Source: GYS-P2D sp964414425
GTDB taxonomy: Bacteria; Bacteroidota; Bacteroidia; Chitinophagales; Saprospiraceae
Length of the DNA: 27,619 nt
Reading direction: 5' to 3'
Assembly (NCBI GenBank): GCA_964414425.1
Contig: CAYPWL010000039.1
Span: 1-27,619, forward strand
The translations under genes were made by a program, and so were the position numbers. Shown here piece after piece: positions 15,319-23,472 of the stretch. Position 1 is the first letter of the stretch; each line of letters starts with the position of its first letter. The notes below the pieces were generated by a model that was not told the origin of the DNA, ran no database searches, and saw only the letters and a program-made list of their open reading frames with translations.

Positions 15319-18273
15319 ATGACGAAAATTCATGAAATGAGACCTATTACATTTATTTTATTCTTAATAGTAAGCCTTAACAGCTTTGGACAGGCTAATT
15401 CCTGTAATGTTATGTGCGATTATAAAGATGTATCGATCGAAGTGGCTTTAGACAGATGGAAAGCATGGTGTAAATATTCATTCGTTTATGATCCTAATGA
15501 CCTGGCTAAGCTTAGAGTTAGTGGCGATCATGGATATATAACACTAAAGAGGGCGTTAGATACTGCATTAGGAGATAGTAGTCTAGGTTGGTATGAGATA
15601 GATGATGAAACGATAAAAATTATGCCTAAGAGCAAAATGTCGCGCTATGTTGTGGTTTCGAATAAATTCCAAGGAACTTCTTTAAACAAGGTATTTAATA
15701 TATGGAAGTTTAATTATGAACTTGATATTAAATATAAGCAAGAGGATATAGCAGGGATTGAAATTTATGGAAATCTTAAAGGTGCAAATCTTGAGGAGGC
15801 TTTACAGAAAGTTTTATATAACACGCCTTTGGACTTTAAGATTTTTAAAGAACGAAGAATAGAGATATTTAAAGCAAAAGGAAAAAAGGAAGAACAAAAG
15901 CTATATACTAAGATTTCAAAAAATGTAACACTGAGTGGAAAAGTTATAGATGACCTTGCAGGTGAAACTCTTCCATATGCTAATGTTATTGTTCAGAATT
16001 CACAAATAGGAACACAGTCAAATGTTGATGGTCATTTCTCCTTATTTGGAATACCATCGGATACTTCAACTTTAGAAATCTCATTTCTGGGATATGAGTC
16101 AGAATCAATCAAATTAAACCCTGAGTTAGTTAAAAGTAATATTGAAGTTGGTTTGACTCCTAATAATTTGATCGTAGATGAGATAACGATCACGGCGACT
16201 AAGAAAGAACAAATGATGAAAGCTTCAACGGGGATTAGTCGTATTGGATTGTCACCTGCAGCCTTATCTCAATTACCGAGTTATGGTGAGAAAGATATTT
16301 TTCGCTCCTTGCAATTGCTGCCTGGAATTAGTGGGTCAAATGAAAGCTCATCAGGCTTATTCGTTAGGGGAGGCACACCTGATCAGAATCTTGTTTTATT
16401 TGATGGCTTTACGGTCTATCACGTTGACCATTTGTTTGGATTCTTTAGTGCTTTTAATACGAATGCAGTCAAAGATGTTCAATTGTACAAGGGTGGTTTT
16501 GATGCAAAGTACGGTGGTAGATTATCCAGTGTTGTAGAGTTAACAGGTAAGGACGGTAACGCTAAAGATTTCAATATGGGAGTTGGAATTAGTTTGTTAA
16601 GTATACATGCTTTTGCAGAAGCTCCATTTGCCAATGGTAAAGGATCTTTCTTAGTGGCTGGAAGACGATCATTCCAAAGCTCTTTTTACAACAATATTTT
16701 TGGAGCTTATACAGAGAGCAACGAAGCTGAAACTAATGACGATCAAAGTCCTATTATTAGTCGTTTTGGTCAGCAAGATGTACAGCCCAATACTTTTTTC
16801 TACGATCTGAATGCCAAAGCCACTTACCGTCCAAATGATCGAGATGTTTTTAGCATTAGTTTTTATAATGGGAAAGATGACCTAGATAATTCTAGGAATA
16901 TCGACCAATCTGCTTTTGCAAATAGATTTGTCAATATTAATTTTTCTTTTGAGCAACAGAGTACTGACTTAACGGAATGGGGGAATTGGGGGGCGAGTGC
17001 AAAATGGTCTAGAAAATGGGGAGACCGTTTTTATTCAAATGCAAACTTGTCATACTCTAACTACTTCAGTCGTAGGGACAGGACAGATAATTTAGCAATC
17101 ACAAGGGCAGACACGACCATTACCATAAATACTGGCTCTTTTGAAGAAAACGATCTGAAAGACATTAGCCTCAAAATAGATAATGAGTTTAAAATTTCTC
17201 AAAATAACCAGTTGGATTTTGGTTTACAGTCTACTTGGAATAACATCGATTATAATTTTACACAAAACGATTCCATTACAATTCTTGACAGATTAGACGA
17301 AGGGCAGACCACGACTTTCTACATTCAAGATAAGCATACAGTTGGAAATAGATTGATTTTGAGGGGAGGATTAAGAACAACTCATTATAGCCCAACTGAT
17401 CAACTTTATTTGGAGCCAAGAGCCTCATTCAGTTTTCTGATAACTGACAAAATAAAGTTAAAAGGAGCTTTGGGCAAATATTACCAATTTGCCAATCGAA
17501 TTGTCCGAGAAGATATTGAGCAAGGAAGTCGTGATTTTTGGTTGTTGGCAGATGATGACAGTGTACCTGTAAGTTCGGCTCTTCACCATATTGCGGGTAT
17601 AAGCTACGAAACAGAAAAGTGGTTGTTTGATATTGAAGCTTTTTATAAAAACTTAGATGGGCTTTCAGAATTTTCGACGCGATTTACGCTCCAAGGTGTT
17701 GGTATGGATCGTGTCCTAAACTTTGAGGAATTTTTCTTTACAGGTACGGGAATAGCGAAGGGTATCGAAGTTTTAGCTCAAAGAAAAGTTGGGAAGCTAA
17801 CTGGTTGGGCTAGTTATACAATAGGAGAAGTAAAATATGATTTCGAAGCTTTCGGAGATGAACCGTTCTTTGCCAATCAAGACGTGACGCATGAACTCAA
17901 GATGGTAGGGAATTATAAGCTTGGTAATTTCTCAATCGGTACTACATTCGTCTACGCTACTGGACGGCCATTTACCGCTCCTACGGGCTTTTTTCAAGTA
18001 GAATTGTTAGACGGCTCAACGTCTGAGTTTTTTGAGGTAAGTGATAAAAATGCGCTACGGTATGATGACTATCATAAGCTTGACGTCTCGGGCACGTATG
18101 ACCTTAATTTAGGTGATAGCAAAGCTAGTATAGGAGTCTCTCTGACGAATATTTATAATAGGCAAAACACTTGGTTTAACGAGTACGAAGTCATTGAAGG
18201 AGAACTGCTCGAAACCAATGTTTCCCTACTGGGCTTTACACCAAGTCTCTTTTTTAACTGGACGCTCCGGTAA
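15319..18273 (+). CDS. TonB-dependent outer-membrane receptor with two N-terminal STN domains
   Basis: The 984-aa protein has a signal peptide (ending SFGQA, about residue 26; Met7 is an alternative start). Two consecutive STN-like segments follow: about 31-103 (VSIEVALDRWKAWCKYSFVY to TIKIMP) and about 110-186 (TSLNKVFNIW to RRIEIFKA). After these come a carboxypeptidase-regulatory-like beta domain (about 203-290, LSGKVIDDLAGETLPYANV), the TonB plug (about 300-410, GLFVRGGTPDQNLVLFDGF and KGGFDAKYGGRLSSVVEL) and a 22-strand-type barrel to the C-terminus. It would import a ligand at TonB expense. STN domains normally signal to a FecR-type anti-sigma factor, but no FecR or ECF sigma gene is in the window. 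It is followed after 18 bp by a DUF4249 lipoprotein, its usual Bacteroidota partner. The substrate cannot be named. Confidence 0.93.
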   Translation: MTKIHEMRPITFILFLIVSLNSFGQANSCNVMCDYKDVSIEVALDRWKAWCKYSFVYDPNDLAKLRVSGDHGYITLKRALDTALGDSSLGWYEIDDETIKIMPKSKMSRYVVVSNKFQGTSLNKVFNIWKFNYELDIKYKQEDIAGIEIYGNLKGANLEEALQKVLYNTPLDFKIFKERRIEIFKAKGKKEEQKLYTKISKNVTLSGKVIDDLAGETLPYANVIVQNSQIGTQSNVDGHFSLFGIPSDTSTLEISFLGYESESIKLNPELVKSNIEVGLTPNNLIVDEITITATKKEQMMKASTGISRIGLSPAALSQLPSYGEKDIFRSLQLLPGISGSNESSSGLFVRGGTPDQNLVLFDGFTVYHVDHLFGFFSAFNTNAVKDVQLYKGGFDAKYGGRLSSVVELTGKDGNAKDFNMGVGISLLSIHAFAEAPFANGKGSFLVAGRRSFQSSFYNNIFGAYTESNEAETNDDQSPIISRFGQQDVQPNTFFYDLNAKATYRPNDRDVFSISFYNGKDDLDNSRNIDQSAFANRFVNINFSFEQQSTDLTEWGNWGASAKWSRKWGDRFYSNANLSYSNYFSRRDRTDNLAITRADTTITINTGSFEENDLKDISLKIDNEFKISQNNQLDFGLQSTWNNIDYNFTQNDSITILDRLDEGQTTTFYIQDKHTVGNRLILRGGLRTTHYSPTDQLYLEPRASFSFLITDKIKLKGALGKYYQFANRIVREDIEQGSRDFWLLADDDSVPVSSALHHIAGISYETEKWLFDIEAFYKNLDGLSEFSTRFTLQGVGMDRVLNFEEFFFTGTGIAKGIEVLAQRKVGKLTGWASYTIGEVKYDFEAFGDEPFFANQDVTHELKMVGNYKLGNFSIGTTFVYATGRPFTAPTGFFQVELLDGSTSEFFEVSDKNALRYDDYHKLDVSGTYDLNLGDSKASIGVSLTNIYNRQNTWFNEYEVIEGELLETNVSLLGFTPSLFFNWTLR

Positions 18274-18291
18274 ACTTAAAATCAATCTATA

Positions 18292-19104
18292 ATGAAGTAC
18301 TTTAAATTATTTTTTCTGCTAACAAGTTCTTCTTTGATTCTTAGTTGTAGTGAAGCTCTTATAGAGCTAGCTGAAACAAAAACAACCATTGTAGAAGGCT
18401 ATTTATCTGCGCGTAAACCTATAGACAGTTTGAGAGTAACACAAAGTTTTTCTTTAGGACAGGTGGAGGATCAGGTCATTACCCTTGATGATTTGAATAT
18501 TACAATAGCGGATGATAATAGTGAATTTGAATTAGAGTCAATTGGAAACGGTTACTATCAAAATGCAAATCAAATAATTGATGCTGGCAATAATTATCAA
18601 TTGAAATTTAAAAGAGATGGAGAAATTATTTCTGCGGAGACATATGTTCCCGAGAATAATACCGCAAGTATTTCTAGAACTCAAGTTGAATTGACAAAAA
18701 TAGAAGTTGGAGTGTTCCCCTCTGGTGGTATTAGAATACCCGATCCAGTAGAAGTGAGTTGGAACAATGAAGAAGGAGACTATTATTATGTACTTATCAA
18801 AAATATAGAAGCTGACCCAGAGTTTGTGAACGAAAATATTGCTCAATTTGATGGACAGTTACTATTTATTACAGAGCCTCAGATAATGAATTTCTATGCC
18901 ATAAGAGCACAGCGGGATTTATTACAATTTGGAACTTACCAAATTATTGTCTTCCGAGTTAATCCAGAATATGCTGCATTGTTTAACAGCTCTGGCGGCT
19001 CAACGCTTTCATTAGAAGAACCTCCTTCTAATATTGTAAATGGGTTAGGAATATTTACAGGACTGAGTAGTGATACTTTGTATTTGGAAGTGACTAAGAT
19101 ATAA
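18292..19104 (+). CDS. DUF4249 lipoprotein, receptor partner
   Basis: The 270-aa product has a lipoprotein signal (LILSC, lipidated Cys at about residue 19). It then shows the DUF4249 pattern: TTIVEGYLSARKPIDSLRVT near the N-terminus, LNITIADDNSEFEL and a GNYYQ-like turn, then IIVFRVNPEYAALFNSSGGS near the end. DUF4249 proteins are Bacteroidota outer-membrane lipoproteins found beside TonB-dependent receptors, with a presumed but unproven role in ligand capture. It lies 18 bp after the receptor gene, so they are surely co-transcribed. The last 116 bp recur nearly identically at 20892-21007. Confidence 0.85.
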   Translation: MKYFKLFFLLTSSSLILSCSEALIELAETKTTIVEGYLSARKPIDSLRVTQSFSLGQVEDQVITLDDLNITIADDNSEFELESIGNGYYQNANQIIDAGNNYQLKFKRDGEIISAETYVPENNTASISRTQVELTKIEVGVFPSGGIRIPDPVEVSWNNEEGDYYYVLIKNIEADPEFVNENIAQFDGQLLFITEPQIMNFYAIRAQRDLLQFGTYQIIVFRVNPEYAALFNSSGGSTLSLEEPPSNIVNGLGIFTGLSSDTLYLEVTKI

Positions 19105-19191
19105 ACTATAATCACGACATACTGCTGTTCTTCTAAGTTCATTAGAATTTAGTGGCCATATATTGAATAGAAGATTAAAAATTCAAAGTAA

Positions 19192-20811
19192 ATGAATAAG
19201 GTATTCAAATATTCTATCGTAATTGCCGCATTATCAACCTTGTTTTTAGCCTGTAATGATGATGACATGGTGCCAACCAATACAGCACCAACCATTTCCG
19301 ACCAAACATTTTCAATTGTAGAAGATGCCAATATTGGAACTTCTGTTGGGACTGTTGCTGCCTCAGATGCAGACAATGACCCCTTAACTTTCAGCATAAT
19401 AGCTGGAAATGCGGAAGGTGTTTTTTCAATAGAAAGCACAACGGGAGAAATCCTGCTTTCTGAACCGCTTGACTTTGAAACCACCAGTTCTTATTCATTG
19501 ACTGTGCAAGCAGCGGATAATGAAAGCAATGCTACTGCCATCATTACCATTAATGTGACAGATGCCATTGACCCAACAGTTACTTTTCCAGTGGGACCAT
19601 TCGCTGCGATTTTAGACGGTACATTAATTGGTGCTGACTATTGGTCAGACCAAGCTGAAATACTTTCTGCTGGAATGGGTTTTTGTGATATTGTTGGTGT
19701 AACCGCAGATGCACTTACGCAAGAATTGGTAGAGCAAGCAGGTGGGGCATGGTTGTCTGACATTGGTTGCAACCCAGATGATCTCGGACTTTTTACCACT
19801 ACATCGCTACAAAGTCAAGTAGGGGTAATTTATATTTTGCAAACCCCTTATGGGGAATTAAAAGATGGGGCAATTGGTCTTGATGGATTACCCATCGTAT
19901 TTAGCTGGCCCGTCGTAACCAGTACGATAAGTCTTACCGATTTTCAGTTTACATTAAATACGGGAGAAATTGTTACGCCCATGGCTGCCAGTTCAGCACC
20001 AAATTTGGAGAACAATGAACGGAATTGTGTGGTGGTATTCGCTGAATTTGGAAACAAATTACCCAGTAATGATCCAGATGCTCGTTTTCCTGTAAGATGT
20101 GAAATTGTAGCGGACGAAACACCTTTAATGTTGGTAGGCCCTAATAATCAAATGGTAAGTGCTGTAGGGCTTACATGGGAAACAACAACCAGTCCTTATG
20201 ATGATAATAATGGTCCGAGATTAGTCGGAGCCAAACTAAACTATGTTGGCAATGAATCTCTCGGGGAGGGAATAAACAACCCCATTTTCAACAACAATTC
20301 GACTGCATTTCCGAATGATGAATTTGCCCTTTATGGTGGAGGTGATTTTAGATTGCGAATGTTAACTACAGGAGGTTTTTCGCCAGATGGGGTCAGAGGT
20401 GTGTTACCAACTGATTATGAAAAGTTCTTTAGAATCCATGCAACTGGAACGGATGGTTCTACTGTTTTGCTTGAAGAAGTGGGAGTTGATTATCAAGTAA
20501 TGGGAGGTACCTTGAGGGTAGTTGGTCTATCTGATTTAGGTAGAGTGGAAGGCAATGGTATTGAATATGGTGATTGCTATACAGAAGATAGGGATAATTA
20601 CATTGATATCATATTGGTAGGAGATGACGAAGCTGCGAGGAATATTACATTCCTTGAAATTCCAAGTTTGGCTGGTGGCTATTCTGCTTTTTTCAACCCT
20701 GGAGGCTCTGGAACAACCCCTTTTTCTGGAGAGGCATACTCAGAACCAGGTCCACCAGATTTAGAACCTGTTGTTATTGCCTTGGATAATGCTATGCGGG
20801 TATCGAATTAG
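19192..20811 (+). CDS. Cadherin-domain surface lipoprotein, function unknown
   Basis: The 539-aa product starts with a lipoprotein signal (STLFLAC, Cys at about residue 21, followed by NDDD). One cadherin-like domain spans about 31-126, with the calcium-binding style motifs DADNDPL, LDFE, YSLTVQAADN and INVTD. The remaining 410 residues are beta-rich, with a few Cys and no family I recognise. They may bind a ligand or mediate adhesion. The gene starts 87 bp after the DUF4249 stop on the same strand, so it likely belongs to the same module. An acidic tail after the Cys often directs Bacteroidota lipoproteins to the surface, which fits NDDD (inference). Confidence 0.75.
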   Translation: MNKVFKYSIVIAALSTLFLACNDDDMVPTNTAPTISDQTFSIVEDANIGTSVGTVAASDADNDPLTFSIIAGNAEGVFSIESTTGEILLSEPLDFETTSSYSLTVQAADNESNATAIITINVTDAIDPTVTFPVGPFAAILDGTLIGADYWSDQAEILSAGMGFCDIVGVTADALTQELVEQAGGAWLSDIGCNPDDLGLFTTTSLQSQVGVIYILQTPYGELKDGAIGLDGLPIVFSWPVVTSTISLTDFQFTLNTGEIVTPMAASSAPNLENNERNCVVVFAEFGNKLPSNDPDARFPVRCEIVADETPLMLVGPNNQMVSAVGLTWETTTSPYDDNNGPRLVGAKLNYVGNESLGEGINNPIFNNNSTAFPNDEFALYGGGDFRLRMLTTGGFSPDGVRGVLPTDYEKFFRIHATGTDGSTVLLEEVGVDYQVMGGTLRVVGLSDLGRVEGNGIEYGDCYTEDRDNYIDIILVGDDEAARNITFLEIPSLAGGYSAFFNPGGSGTTPFSGEAYSEPGPPDLEPVVIALDNAMRVSN

Positions 20812-20854
20812 CAAATCTGAATAGCGCACTTAAGTTACACTGAAAATTTTGTGA

Positions 20855-21007
20855 TGAGGTTAATAGTCCGGAAGATGCTCATGGTTTGACTGCTTTGGTG
20901 GCTCAACGCTTTCATTAGAAGAACCTCCTTCTAATATTGTAAATGGGTTAGGAATATTTACAGGACTGAGTAGTGATACTTTGTATTTGAAAGTGACTAA
21001 GATTTAG
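20855..21007 (+). pseudogene. Decayed 3' end of a second DUF4249 gene
   Basis: Bases 20892-21007 match 18989-19104, the end of the intact DUF4249 gene, at 111 of 116 positions without gaps, including an in-frame stop (TAG instead of TAA). Upstream, to about 20855, similarity continues but with many changes and indels (GAGTTAAT...CCAGAATATG against GAGGTTAATAGTCCGGAAGATG), so the frame is broken. No start codon precedes it, since an in-frame TAG lies at 20864. It is a remnant of a duplicated or exchanged partner gene lying close to the right end of the island. Confidence 0.85.
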
Positions 21008-21063
21008 GTCATTTCTGATAAGTAAAGTGGAATTATTTATTCTAAATAGGAATAGATAGATCG

Positions 21064-21094
21064 GTCTACGAGGCCTCTATGATACTTTGGATAA
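21064..21094. repeat. Right direct repeat, within the 3' end of the 352-aa gene
   Basis: This is the second copy of the 31-bp repeat described at 12867-12897, with mismatches only at positions 6 and 27. It overlaps the stop and last nine codons of the intact 352-aa gene, so it is the native copy. The 10-mer TGATACTTTG inside it (21080-21089) also occurs in both DUF4249 tails (19071-19080 and 20974-20983). Confidence 0.8.
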
Positions 21095-22124
21095 ACTCCT
21101 TCTGTAAGACGAGTTTAATATTGGTTAGCACGATGTCACCCATAGTAGTGCACTTGAGGAAGTCATCATTGTTATGATGTTGGGCAAGTTCTATTCTTAG
21201 TTGTACGACCTTATCATCGGAAGATATCCTGTCCTTGATCATATTATTGAGGAGGGTGTTCAGTTGGCTCCTGGAATTCCGTGCCCGTCGTGCAATAAGT
21301 GAACGTTCCTCTAACTGATATTGTCGTACAGCCCCAGACTTTAGATGCTCGATACCGAGATAGATGATTGGGTTGTTTTCTTTGAAGTATTGAGGCAAGT
21401 AGAAGCTTTTGCGGCCCTCGTAAGATTGTTGATCAAAGTCTATGGCCCTGATCCTATACTGATAACCCTCTATATCTGGTGTAATATCTACGATATAGTT
21501 ATACGCCCTCATATCTCCTAAGAGACGTACAAAGCAGCGCTCGTTAAATTTTATAAACTCCTTAGCAATCCGGATTTGATCAAACTTCGGTACTGCGAGA
21601 TGCCTACTGATGAAGTCATCACCTGGTACACCTGCCACATGCTCTTCGATCAAGGTCTTATCGTATACGAGATAATTTAATCGATCTGGAGATAGGATGC
21701 CTTCGAGCTCTAAACCATAGATCCTACTGGCGTCAATCTTCTTAATATAGAAGTGATCATAGTTATCATTAAGCCTATTACTAATCCTTATCCTAAAGGG
21801 CTTAGTATTCCCAAAGGTACAATAGTCAATCCGAGCTATGTCAAGGTGTTCTATCACGCTGGTATCACCCTCGGTTTTGAGGAGAGCATAGATCGTACAT
21901 AAACTCTTGTAGATATGGGTTTGTTCTGATTGTTCGTAGTATACCGTCTCCCACAGCGTATCGTTGCCGCTACTATCTAATAATGGTACACTAGCCATGT
22001 AGCGGAGCATATCATCATACTGCAGGGGTAGCTCTGTGAGGCGACTATATGCCGACAAGTATTTTAACAGATTGTTAGACGGAGCGAATATCTTCTTCTT
22101 TTTTGACGGCTTATTTCCGAACAT
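21066..22124 (-). CDS. Conserved hypothetical protein with kinase-like motifs
   Basis: I do not know a named family for this 352-aa protein, though similar sequences seem common in Bacteroidota. It is soluble, with a basic N-terminus. Residues 199-212 (VRLLGDMRAYNYIV) resemble a phosphotransferase catalytic loop (GDxxxxN: Asp204, Asn209), and 226-232 (RAIDFDQ) resembles the following metal-binding DFD/DFG element. FYIKKID (125-131) could hold the ATP lysine. A remote kinase-like fold is therefore possible, unproven. Its 3' end contains the right direct repeat, and a second copy of the last 20 or so bases lies 8.2 kb away beside the nucleotidyltransferase gene. Before the insertion it would have been the immediate convergent neighbour of that gene. 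Confidence 0.75.
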   Translation of the reverse strand: MFGNKPSKKKKIFAPSNNLLKYLSAYSRLTELPLQYDDMLRYMASVPLLDSSGNDTLWETVYYEQSEQTHIYKSLCTIYALLKTEGDTSVIEHLDIARIDYCTFGNTKPFRIRISNRLNDNYDHFYIKKIDASRIYGLELEGILSPDRLNYLVYDKTLIEEHVAGVPGDDFISRHLAVPKFDQIRIAKEFIKFNERCFVRLLGDMRAYNYIVDITPDIEGYQYRIRAIDFDQQSYEGRKSFYLPQYFKENNPIIYLGIEHLKSGAVRQYQLEERSLIARRARNSRSQLNTLLNNMIKDRISSDDKVVQLRIELAQHHNNDDFLKCTTMGDIVLTNIKLVLQKEFIQSIIEAS

Positions 22125-22211
22125 ACATTAGGTCTTAGATCAATTATTGTACCTGATTTGATTTATACCACGTCTATATAGAAACAGCAGAAGTATGTTG
22201 CCGAAGCAGAC

Positions 22212-22219
22212 TATATTTG
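22212..22219 (+). promoter_or_regulatory. Candidate -7 box upstream of the aminotransferase gene
   Basis: TATATTTG fits TAnnTTTG and lies 26 bp before the ATG at 22246. The same octamer precedes pheT. No TTG at proper spacing was found: the nearest, 22198-22200, is too close. Confidence 0.45.
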
Positions 22220-22245
22220 CAAGTTAATAAGTTAGACATTCGATT

Positions 22246-23472
22246 ATGCCCATTGTATCAAAACGTGGTGAACGCATGACCCAATCTCCGATAAGGAGTT
22301 TGATACCGTATGCCAGAGAAGCTAAGTCGAGTGGGGTAGATGTCATACACCTCAATATTGGCCAACCAGATATTAAGACTCCACAAGCTGCAATTGATCG
22401 ACTCAAGGCCTATGACAATGAGATCATAGAGTATGGTGCATCTGAGGGAGATATTAATCTCAGAAAAGTAGTGCATAAGTACTACTGTGAGCATGTATCA
22501 GAAATCAACTTGTCTGATATCTACGTCACTACTGGTGCATCTGAAGCCATCATGTTTACCCTCTTTTCGTGCTTTGATGCTCATGAGGAGATAATCATAC
22601 CTGAGCCATTTTATGCTAACTATATCGGCTTTGCGCATACCTCCGGGGTCAATCTGGTCCCAGTAACGAGCAAGCTTGATGATGGATTTAAGCTGCCATC
22701 ACCCGAAGCATTCGTACAGAAGATCACCAGCAGCACTAAAGCTATCTTCTTATGTAATCCGGGTAATCCGACAGGCAATCTATATTCTAAGAGCGAATTG
22801 ATAGAGATCGCTAAACTGGTCAAGGAGTATGATCTATTCCTAATCGTTGATGAGGTATATCGTGAGTTCTGTTATGATGAGGAGTTTACTTCAGTATTAG
22901 AGTTAGAGGATATCCGCAACCATGTTGTCGTGATCGATTCTATTTCCAAGGTATTTAGCGCTTGTGGTAGCAGGATTGGGTTTATAGTATCTCGCAATGA
23001 GCAATTGATGGCGCATATCCTTAAGTATGCCCAGCTCAGATTATGTCCGCCTATGATTGGGCAGTATATGGCTCTTGCTTGTTTTGAGGGTCGGTCGGCC
23101 TATATCCAAGAGGTCAAAGCAGAGTATAATAAGCGGCGTAAGTTCTTGTACGAGCGCTTATCTAAGATATCTGGAGTGAAGGTGTATATGCCTAAGGCTG
23201 CATTTTATATCATGACAGAGTTGCCTCTGGATGATGCTAGTCATTTCGCTACGTGGTTATTGAGTGATTTTAACTATAAAGGTCGAACGATCATGTTGGC
23301 ACCGGGAAATGGCTTTTATCTCAATCAGGAGCATGGGCAGGCTCAGGTCAGGATCGCATTTGTATTAGGAGTTGAAGAACTCGCTGCGGCAATGGATATC
23401 CTCGAACATGCACTTAAGGAGTATGCTACGATCAGCTCTACTCAAAAACAACTGTCTTATTCTTATATATAA
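22246..23472 (+). CDS. PLP-dependent class I aminotransferase (aspartate aminotransferase-like)
   Basis: The 408-aa protein is a fold-type I PLP enzyme moving an amino group between an amino acid and a 2-oxo acid. It shows NIGQPDIKTP near the N-terminus, TTGASEAIMF for the PLP phosphate, CNPGNPTG with the cofactor-contacting Asn, IVDEVYREF with the ring-nitrogen Asp, and SISKVFSACGSRIGF with the Schiff-base Lys235. AQVRIAF carries the carboxylate-binding Arg. This class covers aspartate, aromatic and alanine-type enzymes, and substrate cannot be settled from sequence alone. Its last 35 bp overlap the 3' end of convergent purU. Confidence 0.92.
   Translation: MPIVSKRGERMTQSPIRSLIPYAREAKSSGVDVIHLNIGQPDIKTPQAAIDRLKAYDNEIIEYGASEGDINLRKVVHKYYCEHVSEINLSDIYVTTGASEAIMFTLFSCFDAHEEIIIPEPFYANYIGFAHTSGVNLVPVTSKLDDGFKLPSPEAFVQKITSSTKAIFLCNPGNPTGNLYSKSELIEIAKLVKEYDLFLIVDEVYREFCYDEEFTSVLELEDIRNHVVVIDSISKVFSACGSRIGFIVSRNEQLMAHILKYAQLRLCPPMIGQYMALACFEGRSAYIQEVKAEYNKRRKFLYERLSKISGVKVYMPKAAFYIMTELPLDDASHFATWLLSDFNYKGRTIMLAPGNGFYLNQEHGQAQVRIAFVLGVEELAAAMDILEHALKEYATISSTQKQLSYSYI

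Noticed and set aside
19131..19147. TTCTAA/TTAGAA hairpin between the DUF4249 and cadherin lipoprotein genes
   Set aside because: Only 6 bp, AT-rich and without a real T tract; too weak to call a terminator.
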